Position numbers and translations under genes: made by a program
The notes under the pieces: model-generated
The model's input: only the letters and a program-made list of their open reading frames with translations
Databases searched by the model: none
What the model was told of the DNA's origin: nothing
Origin: Koleobacter methoxysyntrophicus
Lineage (GTDB): Bacteria > Bacillota > Thermosediminibacteria > Koleobacterales > Koleobacteraceae
Assembly (NCBI RefSeq): GCF_017301615.1
Contig: NZ_CP059066.1
Location: 744,001-808,000 of the forward strand
Length of the DNA: 64,000 nucleotides
Reading direction: 5' to 3'
Part shown: positions 53,283 to 62,846 of the stretch, piece after piece
Layout of the letters: every line of letters begins with the position of its first letter
Position numbering within the stretch: position 1 is the stretch's first letter

Positions 53283-54950
53283 TTATATCTTCAACACCGC
53301 TCCTTTGCTGGCAGATGTAACCAATTTACTGTAACGCTCTAAATAAGTGCCTTCCGGTGCTTTTGATGGAGGCTTCTTCCAGTTGGCCAGCCGCTGTCTA
53401 ATCTCTTCATCGGTAAGCCGCACATTAAGAGCCCTCTTGGGTAAATCAATCTCTATAATGTCCCCGTCCTCTATGATAGCTATAGGACCGCCTTCCGAAG
53501 CCTCGGGCGAAATGTGGCCTATACACGGGCCTCTTGTACCCCCTGAAAAGCGCCCATCGGTCAACAAGGCTACGGATTTTTCCAATCCCATCCCTGTAAT
53601 GGCTGAAGTAGGGCTCAGCATTTCCCTCATGCCGGGGCAGCCTTTAGGCCCTTCATATCGGATAACCACCACATCTCCCTTTTGAATCTTCCTGTCCATA
53701 ATGGCTGCAAAAGCTTCTTCCTCTGATTCAAACACCCTTGCCGGTCCTGTATGGCGCATCATTTCTTTTTCTACAGCGGACTGCTTAATTACCGCCCCTT
53801 CAGGTGCCAGGTTGCCCTTCAAGATGGCTATACCGCCTTCGGCTTTATAAGGGTCATCTAAAGGTCTGATTACCGATGGATCCAGGACTTTGGCCCCTGA
53901 AACGTTCTGACCTAATGTCTTACCTGTGACAGTTATCCCGTCAGGATTAATCAAATCGGCTTTAATCAGCAGGTTTATCACAGCCGAAATCCCGCCGGCC
54001 CGGTTCAAATCCTCCATAGTGTGTATTCCTGCCGGGCTGATCTTTGTTATATTGGGTACCTTCCTGCTTATTCTGTCGAATTCATCCAGTTCCAGTTCGA
54101 TTTTTGCTGAACCGGCTATTGCCATAAGGTGTAAAACGGTATTGGTAGAACCGCCTATAGCCATATCAAGGGCAATAGCATTTTTGAAAGCTTCCAGGGT
54201 CATGATATCCCTGGGCCGCAGGTTGCGTCTGACCAGTTCCACGATTTGCATACCGGCCCGTTTCGCCAGCTGCTTCCTTCTGCCATAAGGAGCCGGTATT
54301 GTCCCGTTCCCGGGCAGCGCCATACCCAGGGCCTCTGCCAGGCAGTTCATGCTGTTGGCAGTAAATAGGCCCGCACAGCTTCCACAGGTCGGGCATGACG
54401 AATGTTCCAGTTCTTTTAATTCCTCTTCACTGATCTTCCCGTCAGTATAAGATCCCACCCCCTCGAAAGCCCCCCTTACGAGGTCAACCGGCTTACCCCT
54501 GTGCTGCCCTGCCAGCATCGGTCCACCGCTTATATAGACTGCGGGAATATTAAGCCTGGCTGCAGCCATCAGCATACCCGGCACTATTTTATCGCAATTA
54601 CCTACCAGGACAAGACCATCAAATTTATGGGCAACGGTCATGGCTTCAATAGAATCAGCAATCAGTTCCCTGCTGGCCAGAGGGTATTTCATCCCGCTGT
54701 GATTCATAGCTATCCCGTCGCATATGCCGATTACTGGAAATTCAATAGGGGTCCCTCCTGCAGCACTAACCCCTAATTTCACCGATTGAGCTATTTCATC
54801 TAAATGAAAATGGCCGGGGATGATTTCATTATGGGCATTCACGACCCCTATTAAAGGCTTTTCCAGGTCTTCCGGCAGATAGCCCATAGCATAGAATAAA
54901 GAACGATGAGGTGCACGGGCTATACCTTGTGTTACTTCATAGCTGTTCAT
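53283..54950 (-). CDS. ilvD: Dihydroxy-acid dehydratase IlvD
   Basis: About 555 residues. Cluster and site residues appear in [64 protein letters not shown] and [17 protein letters not shown]. It catalyses the fourth step of valine and isoleucine synthesis. ATG 54950 has GGAGTGG six bases upstream. Other ilv genes are not seen in the window. Confidence 0.96.
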   Translation of the reverse strand: MNSYEVTQGIARAPHRSLFYAMGYLPEDLEKPLIGVVNAHNEIIPGHFHLDEIAQSVKLGVSAAGGTPIEFPVIGICDGIAMNHSGMKYPLASRELIADSIEAMTVAHKFDGLVLVGNCDKIVPGMLMAAARLNIPAVYISGGPMLAGQHRGKPVDLVRGAFEGVGSYTDGKISEEELKELEHSSCPTCGSCAGLFTANSMNCLAEALGMALPGNGTIPAPYGRRKQLAKRAGMQIVELVRRNLRPRDIMTLEAFKNAIALDMAIGGSTNTVLHLMAIAGSAKIELELDEFDRISRKVPNITKISPAGIHTMEDLNRAGGISAVINLLIKADLINPDGITVTGKTLGQNVSGAKVLDPSVIRPLDDPYKAEGGIAILKGNLAPEGAVIKQSAVEKEMMRHTGPARVFESEEEAFAAIMDRKIQKGDVVVIRYEGPKGCPGMREMLSPTSAITGMGLEKSVALLTDGRFSGGTRGPCIGHISPEASEGGPIAIIEDGDIIEIDLPKRALNVRLTDEEIRQRLANWKKPPSKAPEGTYLERYSKLVTSASKGAVLKI

Positions 54951-55097
54951 ATTCAACCACTCCCTAAAGAGATTATTTTGCCTTTAAGGTTAGTTTACAC
55001 TAATAAAAAAATCCTAACAATATTCATTAATGCTACATATTTTGTACTTTTTGTTTTAAGAAAATACTACTTTTTGCGGGAAAATACAAAATATTTG

Positions 55098-55215
55098 CTA
55101 TTCATTATCCTGCAGGTTTTTTCTATACAAGCTGGGAAGGCAGCCTACATATCTTACAAAAACTGAACTGAAGTAGCTTAAATTTTCATACCCTACCATT
55201 TCAGAAATCTCTTTT
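55098..55215 (-). pseudogene. AraC-family regulator C-terminal fragment
   Basis: The minus strand encodes KEISEMVGYENLSYFSSVF then VRYVGCLPSLYRKNLQDNE and a stop at 55098, the last helix-turn-helix of an AraC/YesN regulator. The 5' end coincides with the left inverted repeat of the ISL3 element, so the element cut the gene. The remaining N-terminal part was not found on the far side. A 38-codon piece cannot be functional. Confidence 0.8.
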
Positions 55216-56437
55216 GGTTCATCTCCATTTCCGTTGGTAAAAAACAGCTAAAATAGAAGGACATCTGCATACCTCGTCGTAATTAGATATTGACTAAACA
55301 TCTAAGGAGGTATTACAGATGTCCAATATAAGTATAACATCATTATTCCCCTTTCGTCGACTGAAATTTATAGGTTCAGAGGATATAGATTTCGAGCAGG
55401 GCAGTGGGACAGTAGTTGAATTAAGACCAGACCTGCGTTTTGCGCCCATTTGTTCTAGCTGTAAAACCAAAGGAGTTGGTAAGCATTCTAACCATCAGCG
55501 TTTTTTAAGAGACCTTTCCTTAGGTCCTCATAAAACACTAATCCATCTATATTACCGCAAGATAAAGTGTCCCCACTGCGGTCAAATAGTTGTAGAAGAA
55601 CTGGATATAGCAGAGCCTGGCGGGCCGAGGGTAACCCGGCGTTTGGCTGTCTACATACAGGAACTCTGTAAATTAATGACCGTAAAGGATGTGGCAGAAC
55701 ATCTGAAAACGGTCAAAGAAATTGATAAACAAGGTCTTAAGCAGGAATTTGCCCATACAGACTGCAACGGATTACGGTATTTAGCAGTAGATGAAATCCC
55801 TTATGGAAAACACCACCGGTATCTGACCACTGTCATCGATTTTGAGACCGGCCGCATTGTTTGGGTTGGTAAAGACCGTATTTTGCCCCCAGGCTGCCAT
55901 TGTCTTTGATGTATTCCATATAGTCGCTCAATACAATAAAGTAATTGACGGGGTCCGTAGAGCAGAAGCCAGGGCTGCAATGGAAACTGATAAAAATGTC
56001 ATTAAGGGCAGCCGCTGGCTCCTGCTGAAAAATCCGGAGAATCTTAAAGAAAAGGAAATACCTCGTTTGGAAAAACTGCTTTCGATTAATAAGAATCTTT
56101 CTACCGTATACATTTTGAAAGATGAGCTTAAAACAATCTGGCAGTGTAATGACCGCCAGCAGATGTCAAAAGCACTTGATATGTAGTGCACAAAAGCACT
56201 AGAATCCGGCATACCTGCATTAAAACGGTTTGTGAAAACCTTACGACGCTATGAATACGGCATCCTTAATCACGCTGATTATCCAATACATACAAGCAAG
56301 CTGGAAGGGATAAACAACAAAATCAAGGTTATCAAACGTCAAGCTTATGGCTTCCATGACCTTGAGTATTTTATCTTAAAAGTTAAACAAGCCTGCTCAT
56401 GAAAACATTAGTTCACCAACGGTTTTGGAGATGATCC
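55216..56437 (+). mobile_element. Degenerate ISL3-family insertion sequence
   Basis: Left end GGTTCATCTCCATTTCCGTTGG (55216-55237) and the reverse complement of the right end (56416-56437) agree except at a few bases, marking the terminal repeats. In between lies a broken ISL3 transposase. I see no 8-bp target duplication, which suggests a deletion or rearrangement after insertion. Confidence 0.75.
55319..56402 (+). pseudogene. ISL3-family transposase with deletion and stop
   Basis: The 5' part has a zinc-finger-like region (CSSCKTKGVGKHS..CPHCGQ), then YLAVDEIPYGKHHRYLTTV with the first catalytic Asp. After VGKDR the frame shifts near 55880 to AAIVFDVFHIVAQYNKVI; about 40 codons of the usual sequence are missing there. 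An in-frame stop at 56184 interrupts KALDM; the tail YEYGILNHADYPIHTSK and YGFHDLEYFILKVKQACS is still legible. Not active. Confidence 0.85.
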
Positions 56438-56583
56438 CATATAATTATGCTATCTTACTTTTTAAGTATAACCTTATTATAGCTTGTTTTTATCTTAAGT
56501 TCAATACATTTCGACAAACACAGAGCTGACGCATGAAAAATGCTTAAAATCCTTTATCTTTCGCAATTTTATGCTGAAACTAG

Positions 56584-56612
56584 CGCTCCCTGAGCCAAAG
56601 GAATAGTCATAA
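56584..56612 (+). repeat. Terminal fragment of the MITE-like repeat
   Basis: CTCCCTGAGC-x-AAxGG-x-ATAGTCATAAA matches the right terminus of the 191-bp element at 36863-36890 in the same orientation, with several substitutions. It lies between the ISL3 remnant and the phosphatase gene. Confidence 0.65.
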
Positions 56613-56640
56613 AAAAATAAAGGGCTATTATTGCCCTTTT
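56611..56640 (-). terminator. Terminator overlapping the phosphatase stop
   Basis: On the minus strand GGGC and GCCC form a short stem with an AATAATA loop containing the stop codon, followed by a T-rich run. Confidence 0.55.
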
Positions 56641-57338
56641 TTAATCTTCTCTAAAACCTCTTTCAATGCCTTTTTAATCTCTTCAGCTGATTTCTTATAC
56701 ACATCCATCGGCTGGCCAAAGGGGTCAGTTATATCAAGGTCATCGATCATATATTCAAGCTTCATAAGTTCCCGTCTTTCCTCACAGGTTTCCTCTTCAA
56801 GGGTTTTGTTCAGCTGCTTTATTTTTTCCTCTATTTCGTCTAATTCCTTCTTTAATTTTTCCCTCTTTTTAATAAGGTCTTCTAATTTTCCTCTGTTCCT
56901 TCCCTCAAAGGCCTTTTGTTTTTCTCTGATCCTATCATTGATTTCCTGCAGTTTTTTTTCGTAATCAGCAATGCCCCCTTTATAGGCAAACTCCTTCAGG
57001 GTAAATACCTTATCCTTCGCCCCGGGTACCATGGAAATTATCGATTCTTTATGCCGCCTTGTCATTGTCAGGATCAGATCTGCTTCCTCAATCATTGCAG
57101 CGGTTACCTGCTTCGACCTGTGCTTAGAAAGGTCAAGCCCCTCTTCGGCCATTGCGCTTACAGCCTGAGGTGAAGCCCGTTGGCCTTCTATAGCACCTGT
57201 ACCTGCCGACATGACTTCTATATCACTGCCCTCTTCCCCTATGTCTGCCAGCATCTTTTTAAAAAGGGCTTCGGCCATACTGCTCCTGCACGTATTACCG
57301 GTACATACAAATAATACCTTTTTTCTTATTATAATCAC
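56628..57338 (-). CDS. Low-molecular-weight protein-arginine/tyrosine phosphatase with coiled-coil insert
   Basis: The first 118 residues are a classic LMW phosphatase: the P-loop VCTGNTCRSSMAEALF (Cys and Arg of C-x5-R), GLDLSKHRSKQ, ADLILTMTRRH. The general acid is in DITDPFGQPMDVYKKSAEEI near the end. Between them, residues about 125-190 form a highly charged heptad-like coil (QEINDRIREKQKAFEG, REKLKKELDEIEEKIKQ). YwlE-type proteins are about 150 residues; this has 236. The start is uncertain: GTG 57338 crowds its ribosome site. Confidence 0.82.
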   Translation of the reverse strand: MIIIRKKVLFVCTGNTCRSSMAEALFKKMLADIGEEGSDIEVMSAGTGAIEGQRASPQAVSAMAEEGLDLSKHRSKQVTAAMIEEADLILTMTRRHKESIISMVPGAKDKVFTLKEFAYKGGIADYEKKLQEINDRIREKQKAFEGRNRGKLEDLIKKREKLKKELDEIEEKIKQLNKTLEEETCEERRELMKLEYMIDDLDITDPFGQPMDVYKKSAEEIKKALKEVLEKIKKGQ

Positions 57339-57372
57339 CTTCCTTATTTCAATTATAATTTTATATCTGTCG

Positions 57373-57406
57373 TTTAATTCTCCCTGAGCTGAGGGGTAGT
57401 CATAAA
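57373..57406 (+). repeat. Terminal fragment of the MITE-like repeat
   Basis: TTTAATTCTCCCTGAGCT-x-AGGGG followed by TAGTCATAAA is nearly identical to 36856-36890, with one base missing. It lies between the phosphatase gene and mntP. Confidence 0.75.
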
Positions 57407-57409
57407 TCT

Positions 57410-57958
57410 TTATAACAGTATTTTAACACCTATCAAAACAAGAACTATCCCCCCCGCAATCTCAGCCTTGTCTCCCAGGGCTTTTCCGACCCTTTTACCG
57501 AGAAGCAATCCCGCTGCCGTCATTAAAGCTGCCACAATTCCTATGGTAATAACGGTAGTGGATGTTCTCAGCTTTGAAAAAGTTCCCAGACTGAAGCCGA
57601 CACTGAATGAATCAAGGCTAACACTAAGGGCAAGTACACCTAAGCCCCATCCCTTTATACAATTTGCAGAGGGGATGTCTTTTTTATTATTTGAAAGGGC
57701 CTCTTTTACCATAATTATACCGATAATGACTAAAATAACTGCCCCTATTAGCCCTGCAATATTCCCTGCTATAGTGCCGAAGATCCTGCCCAAAGACAGA
57801 CCTGCCAGCGGCATAAATATATGAAAAATCCCAACCGTAATACTCGTTTTTGAAATTTCCCCGGCTTCAACCCCGCTCATCCCTATACCTAAGGCCATTG
57901 AAGTAGCATCTGTCCCCAGGGCACCTGCCAAAATCAGCAGAGTGATAAATTCGTCCAT
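57410..57958 (-). CDS. mntP: Manganese efflux pump MntP
   Basis: About 182 residues with six hydrophobic helices. GTDATSMALGIGMSG and SVSLDSFSVGFSLGT are the two duplicated acidic metal-binding motifs of MntP (YebN). It exports Mn2+. ATG 57958 has AGGAGG six bases upstream. MntP genes are often preceded by a yybP-ykoY riboswitch; here the leader is only a few bases after the PHP gene, and the riboswitch of the window lies elsewhere (19636). Confidence 0.9.
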   Translation of the reverse strand: MDEFITLLILAGALGTDATSMALGIGMSGVEAGEISKTSITVGIFHIFMPLAGLSLGRIFGTIAGNIAGLIGAVILVIIGIIMVKEALSNNKKDIPSANCIKGWGLGVLALSVSLDSFSVGFSLGTFSKLRTSTTVITIGIVAALMTAAGLLLGKRVGKALGDKAEIAGGIVLVLIGVKILL

Positions 57959-57968
57959 CTTCATCCTC

Positions 57969-59018
57969 CTATTTTACATAAATCGGATTGGATATTATCC
58001 ACGGTTTTGTTGCATCTGCAAACTTTATCAAATCCGCTTCAATCCTATATGTTCCCTGTTTTTCAGCTTTATACTGCAAACCGTTACCTCTAATTCTCTC
58101 TATCACCTTCCCGTCTCGTATCAACCTTATTTCGCCCCTGCGGGGCAAAAGCACCTCAAGTGTAACTGAAGAAGAACTCCGGGCAATTTCCTCACCCATA
58201 ATAACCTGCGCGTCTTTATTATACCCGTAAAATAAGAAGCCCCGGGAATCTGCGTAAAGGTCAAAACCGATAAAACAGTTCCCCCTTTTTAATGCACTAT
58301 AGACCAGTTTTTTATCATACGAAAGGTCCTTTTTAAATGGTTCCCGCAAAATTATATGGGTATTCACGGTCCTGAAATAATACTCATAGGGGAATATCAC
58401 GGGCTTTAAAACAGGGATATCAAGTTTTACGGCATGGGCATCACTGCATCCTATGGCCACTACCCTGCGTTTACGGGTCAGTTCATCCCACTTTTTTAAG
58501 GAATCACAGCATGGACCCGCATGTCCGTTCCTGTTTACATAATATGCATATAAGCCCCTGACAGTGGTATTGATACCTGCCTTCCACTGTGAAGAGTAAT
58601 TCCAAACTGAAAGCCCGGTAAAACCGGTTACGTTCCAGTTCAGCCAGGGGAAGGTTTTACCGTTTAAAAAAAGCCTTGAACCCTTTTCAAAGGGATGAGC
58701 TATAAAGCCGAATCCCCCGGCGGCATTTACTTCATCTATGGTTTTTTGCGGGTCATCGGTGTAGTCTCCTATGTCCCTTTTAATATCGAATGCCAAATAG
58801 TGGTTATAATCTCTGTTCAGCTCAACCCCTATCAAAGCCAGGACATCGCCGTACCAGCCCTCTTTATTGTCAAATAAGCCTTTGAGGGTATAGTGGTCGG
58901 TAATCCCTATAAAATCCAAGCCGGATTTTTGGGCTGCTTTTATTACCTCTTCTACAGTACCCGACCCGTCGGAATATGTAGTATGGATATGGATGTTCCC
59001 CACATATTCATATAACAC
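57969..59018 (-). CDS. PHP-domain hydrolase
   Basis: About 349 residues. NIHIHTTYSDGSGT near the N-terminus and GITDHYTLKG supply the metal-binding His and Asp residues; CSDAHAVKLDIPV the C-terminal His. The last 70 residues look like a beta-rich extra domain. Possible activities are phosphoester or nucleic-acid hydrolysis. GTG start, AAGGGAA upstream. It precedes mntP by 11 bases. Confidence 0.8.
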   Translation of the reverse strand: MLYEYVGNIHIHTTYSDGSGTVEEVIKAAQKSGLDFIGITDHYTLKGLFDNKEGWYGDVLALIGVELNRDYNHYLAFDIKRDIGDYTDDPQKTIDEVNAAGGFGFIAHPFEKGSRLFLNGKTFPWLNWNVTGFTGLSVWNYSSQWKAGINTTVRGLYAYYVNRNGHAGPCCDSLKKWDELTRKRRVVAIGCSDAHAVKLDIPVLKPVIFPYEYYFRTVNTHIILREPFKKDLSYDKKLVYSALKRGNCFIGFDLYADSRGFLFYGYNKDAQVIMGEEIARSSSSVTLEVLLPRRGEIRLIRDGKVIERIRGNGLQYKAEKQGTYRIEADLIKFADATKPWIISNPIYVK

Positions 59019-59128
59019 TTTATAAATTCCCTTCTTTTTGAAACTAATCGCTTTTACCTTTTATGTGCCGTAGATATTAAACATGATTTGTTTTCGCTTA
59101 ATTTTAAAAAAACCTTATCTCATATCTT

Positions 59129-60214
59129 TTATCTTTCACCGGATTCTAAATAGGCATCAGCATCTACAATATTAAACCCCGATGCCTTTTTAAGCCTGTT
59201 CATTACAGCCAGACCAATCCCCTTTTCGTCAATTCCTTCAGCCACAATAACATCGACACCTCTGTCATCAAACTCCCTAATGACCGCAAAAAGATTCGAT
59301 GCAATTGTTGAAGGGTTATCCCTATCACCGACAGAAATAATCTCACCTGCAGAATAGCAATGCAATGTCTGTTCGGTAGCCATGATCCCTACCCTTTTAC
59401 CTCGGGCTATTTCCCGCTTGGCTATGGCCTGCACTACCTGCCGTATCTTTTCTATAGAGCCCCCCACCAAAATGACCGCTGCTCTGGGCGAATAATGGGT
59501 ATATTTCATGCCCGGGGCTCTCGGGACATACTTTTCAGGCAAAAGACCGGGGTCTATATCTACCTCCCCCAGAATACTTTTGAGCTCCTCATAGGTAACC
59601 CCTCCCGGTCTCAAAATCACCGGCACCCGCCCCGTCAGGTCGATAACCGTTGATTCCAATCCTACCTCTGTTTGGCCTCCATCAAGGATAACGGGAATCT
59701 TTCCGGCCAGGTCCCTTATTACGTGCTCAGCTGCAGTAGGGCTTGGTCTGCCGGAAAGATTGGCACTGGGTGCTGCAACAGGAAATCCTGCTTCACGGAT
59801 TAACTCAAGGGCTACGGGATGGGCCGGCATTCTAAGGGCCACCGTATCCAAGCCTGCCGTAACCTCCATTGGGACGATCTCCTTTTTAGGGAGGATGATG
59901 GTCAGGGGGCCGGGCCAGAATTGTTTAATAAGGGGCCATGTGCTGTCGGGGAATCTGCCTGCAAGGTATTTTATTGCTTCCGGTTCAGAGATATGAACTA
60001 TTAGGGGATTATCTGCAGGCCTCCCCTTAGCTGCAAAAATCTTCTTTACCGCTTTTGGATCCAGGGCATTGGCCCCCAGGCCGTAAACGGTTTCCGTAGG
60101 GAAGGCAACAACCTCCCCTTGTATGAGGTAACGGGCAGCTTCACGGATTTTCTCCTTCTGCGGATTACATCTGTCAACTTTAATTATCTTAGTGTCTTTA
60201 ATAATGTTATCCAT
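59129..60214 (-). CDS. L-threonylcarbamoyladenylate synthase (Sua5 type)
   Basis: About 361 residues: EVVAFPTETVYGLGANALD, KIFAAKGRPADNPLIVHI, and SANLSGRPSPTAAEHV are the YrdC catalytic core; the C-terminal Sua5 domain (about 220-361) marks the long form of the family. It forms TC-AMP from threonine, bicarbonate and ATP for tRNA t6A synthesis with TsaD at 45951. Confidence 0.93.
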   Translation of the reverse strand: MDNIIKDTKIIKVDRCNPQKEKIREAARYLIQGEVVAFPTETVYGLGANALDPKAVKKIFAAKGRPADNPLIVHISEPEAIKYLAGRFPDSTWPLIKQFWPGPLTIILPKKEIVPMEVTAGLDTVALRMPAHPVALELIREAGFPVAAPSANLSGRPSPTAAEHVIRDLAGKIPVILDGGQTEVGLESTVIDLTGRVPVILRPGGVTYEELKSILGEVDIDPGLLPEKYVPRAPGMKYTHYSPRAAVILVGGSIEKIRQVVQAIAKREIARGKRVGIMATEQTLHCYSAGEIISVGDRDNPSTIASNLFAVIREFDDRGVDVIVAEGIDEKGIGLAVMNRLKKASGFNIVDADAYLESGER

Positions 60215-60334
60215 AGCTAATCCCTTTCAATAAACTTACTGACTATATACTATCCTATCCTGAAAATATTACATTAAATTTTCATCATCTCCTGCTAGTG
60301 TCGCATTTGCTGCATGGATGTCTACTCAGGAAAC

Positions 60335-60727
60335 CTAGGAGACAGATCCATCTTCTGTTGGTTCATTTTTCTGGTTAAGATAATGTCCCAAAGCCCCTCC
60401 CCTGAAAAACTCAACAGGGACAAAAAAGAAAATACCCGTCCCCGGCACCGTCAAATCCCCAACTATTTCTTCTATCCTATCGGCAGCCTTTAGCGCTATC
60501 TCCTTTGATTCTACCACCGAAAATATGGTCCTGTTGTGAGGGTATCCATTTTCTAAAACCCTCATAAGCCCTCCAACCAGTGGAATATAATGGCCGTCCA
60601 GGTTTCTCATCCGGCCCGCACCTATACTATCGAGAATGGTAGCACCCTTTATCCCCAGTTCCGTAAATGCCTTCAAAACCTCCCTCAAATATTCAGTTTT
60701 ATTTAACACCAGAACTATTAGGTACAT
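60335..60727 (-). CDS. PII-like small signalling protein, partner of antiporter
   Basis: A 130-residue protein with a ferredoxin-like layout: YLIVLVLNKTEYLREVLKAFTELGIKGATI, then VESKEIALKAADRIEEIVGD and GTGIFFFVPVEFFRGG. This fits the PII superfamily, which bind nucleotides and gate transporters, though the residues of classical GlnB sites are not obvious. It ends four bases away from the antiporter gene in the same operon, suggesting it controls that protein. GGAGGG precedes the ATG. Confidence 0.68.
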   Translation of the reverse strand: MYLIVLVLNKTEYLREVLKAFTELGIKGATILDSIGAGRMRNLDGHYIPLVGGLMRVLENGYPHNRTIFSVVESKEIALKAADRIEEIVGDLTVPGTGIFFFVPVEFFRGGALGHYLNQKNEPTEDGSVS

Positions 60728-60731
60728 TTGT

Positions 60732-61877
60732 TTATCCCTCCTGATAGGTTTCTTTTGTCTTAAAAACCGTTTTTAACAAAATGGGTGTTACCAGTGTGGT
60801 GAAAATTACCATAACCACTATTATGCTGAAAATAGATTTGTCAATAATGCCCATTTTTAGGCCCAGAGAGCCGACAATAAGAGCTACCTCACCCCTTGCT
60901 ATCATGCCGGTTCCTATTCTAATGGCACCCATAGGATTAAATCCCGATAAATAGGCACCTATACCGCAGCCTATTGCTTTTGACAAAACGGCAACAGCAA
61001 TAAACAGCAAAACGAACGGTACAGAGACAGCAGCCATTTTGATTTGGGCCCTTACACCAATGCTGATGAAAAAAATCGGGACGAACAGGGAATATGCTAT
61101 AACATGCATTCTATGGGAAATCTTATCTCTGTAAGGAGCATTGCTGAATAAAAGGCCTGCCATGTAAGCCCCTATTATCGCTGCAATACCGGCACGCTCG
61201 GCAAGGTATGCGAATACAAATATTATCACAAGGGTTATAGTGGTTAAACCCTCTTTTATTGGAGCATGGGCAAAAAGCCTGGCTAGTTTTCTAACGAGAA
61301 CCCTGCCGAAGATATAGGTCAGGACAAAAAAGCCCGTCATCTTTATAATTAGCAAACCTAAGCTGTTCGTTCCCATAATATAACCGGCTACCATTGTCAA
61401 TATGATTATCCCCAGTATATCGTCGATAACCGCCGCCCCTAAAATGGTAATCCCTTCCCGGGATTTAAGCTTATTCATCTCCATAAGTGTTTGAACAGAG
61501 ATACTGACACTTGTAGCGGTTAATACGGTACCGAGAAAGAGGCTCTGAGTTAAGGTTTTTCCAAAATAAAGAGCAAAAAGGGTTCCCCCTGCCAGAGGTA
61601 ATATTACCCCTCCTAATGCAGTAAGGGATGAACTTTTACCCGATTCTGCAAGCTCCTGAACATCAGTCTCCAAACCTGCAATAAACATAAGCAAAATTAC
61701 TCCGATTTCTGCCAGATCCCTCAGCATGGATGAATCCTTTATTATACCCAATAGGGATGGGCCTAATATTAAACCGGCTAAAAGCTCACCGAGCACTGCC
61801 GGCTGGGCAAATCGTTTGCTTATAAAGCCCATTATTTTGGTGGTTAATAAAATTACAGCCAGTTCGAGTAACGACAT
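60732..61877 (-). CDS. CPA2-family cation:proton antiporter (Kef/NapA-like)
   Basis: About 381 residues with 12 or so helices. PAVLGELLAGLILGPSLLG, GVILLMFIAGLETD, and the core AAVIDDILGIIILTMV with the paired aspartates of electrogenic antiporters; EVALIVGSLGLKMG closes the chain. No TrkA/RCK domain is attached, unlike many KefB proteins, so the adjacent PII-like protein may be the regulator. ATG 61877 has AGGAG nine bases upstream. Confidence 0.88.
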   Translation of the reverse strand: MSLLELAVILLTTKIMGFISKRFAQPAVLGELLAGLILGPSLLGIIKDSSMLRDLAEIGVILLMFIAGLETDVQELAESGKSSSLTALGGVILPLAGGTLFALYFGKTLTQSLFLGTVLTATSVSISVQTLMEMNKLKSREGITILGAAVIDDILGIIILTMVAGYIMGTNSLGLLIIKMTGFFVLTYIFGRVLVRKLARLFAHAPIKEGLTTITLVIIFVFAYLAERAGIAAIIGAYMAGLLFSNAPYRDKISHRMHVIAYSLFVPIFFISIGVRAQIKMAAVSVPFVLLFIAVAVLSKAIGCGIGAYLSGFNPMGAIRIGTGMIARGEVALIVGSLGLKMGIIDKSIFSIIVVMVIFTTLVTPILLKTVFKTKETYQEG

Positions 61878-61910
61878 CTGCATCATCTCCTAATCCACGA
61901 AATTCAAACC

Positions 61911-62846
61911 TCAATCCTTTACTGACAGATCGGGTGAATAAACATGTTTGATTCCTGTTATAACCCTATCATAACCGGAATAGTCCTTAATAATGCTTAT
62001 GTTTTTAAAGGAATTCGAATCCTCCATCAGGGCTTTTACCTTTTTGCCCTGGTTATATCCTATCTCAAGGGCCAGGATCCCCCCGCTTACAAGGTATCCG
62101 GGTGCTTTCGATATAATCTTTTTAAAGTAAACCATACCATCACTGCCGCCATCAAGGGCTGTTACGGGTTCATGGTCCTTAATTTCCCTCTGCAGAGATT
62201 CTAATTCACCCGTAGGTATATAAGGCGGATTAGAAACAACAGCGTGGGTATTGCCCTCCAGAGAAAATGTCTTTAGTGGGGAAAACAGGTCACCTTTCAA
62301 AAGGGTCACAGACCCTAACACCCCCATTCTCTTCGCATTTTCCCGGGCCACTTCCAGAGCCTTTTCTGATATATCCACACCGTAGACATGACACCCTGAA
62401 AGGTGTTTTGCTATTGAAATACCTATTATACCGCTGCCTGTACCCAAATCGATCACATTTATGGTTTCCCGTTCCCGTTTTTCAGGAGGGAATTGTTGGT
62501 TAAGCAATTTCAGTGCCTCTTCTACCAGGACCTCCGTTTCGGGTCTGGGGATCAGCACCCCCGGAGTTACAATAAAGTCCATAGATAGAAATTCACGGAC
62601 ACCTGTCAAATAGCTTGTGGGAACCCCTTCACTCCTTTTTATTATCAGGCTCCTGTAGTGTGAAAGTTCCTTCGGGGACAGAACCGTCTCCTTATTAACA
62701 TATAGGTCTACCCTTTCCCATTTCAGTACACTGGCCAGCAGAACTTCCGCCTCCAGGCGAGGGTTTTGAATCCCTTTCTCCTTTAAAAAAGTCTCTCCAG
62801 CCTTTAGGGCCCCTATACAGTCTGTTTCCTTTAATTCCAACCTCAA
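61911..62846 (-). CDS. prmC: Release factor glutamine methyltransferase PrmC
   Basis: About 311 residues: an N-terminal helical release-factor-binding part, [10 protein letters not shown] and [19 protein letters not shown] (SAM site), [12 protein letters not shown] with the NPPY catalytic motif, and a C-terminal [10 protein letters not shown]. It methylates the GGQ glutamine of the release factor encoded just upstream. The start TTG overlaps the prfA stop by four bases. Confidence 0.94.
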   Translation of the reverse strand: MRLELKETDCIGALKAGETFLKEKGIQNPRLEAEVLLASVLKWERVDLYVNKETVLSPKELSHYRSLIIKRSEGVPTSYLTGVREFLSMDFIVTPGVLIPRPETEVLVEEALKLLNQQFPPEKRERETINVIDLGTGSGIIGISIAKHLSGCHVYGVDISEKALEVARENAKRMGVLGSVTLLKGDLFSPLKTFSLEGNTHAVVSNPPYIPTGELESLQREIKDHEPVTALDGGSDGMVYFKKIISKAPGYLVSGGILALEIGYNQGKKVKALMEDSNSFKNISIIKDYSGYDRVITGIKHVYSPDLSVKD

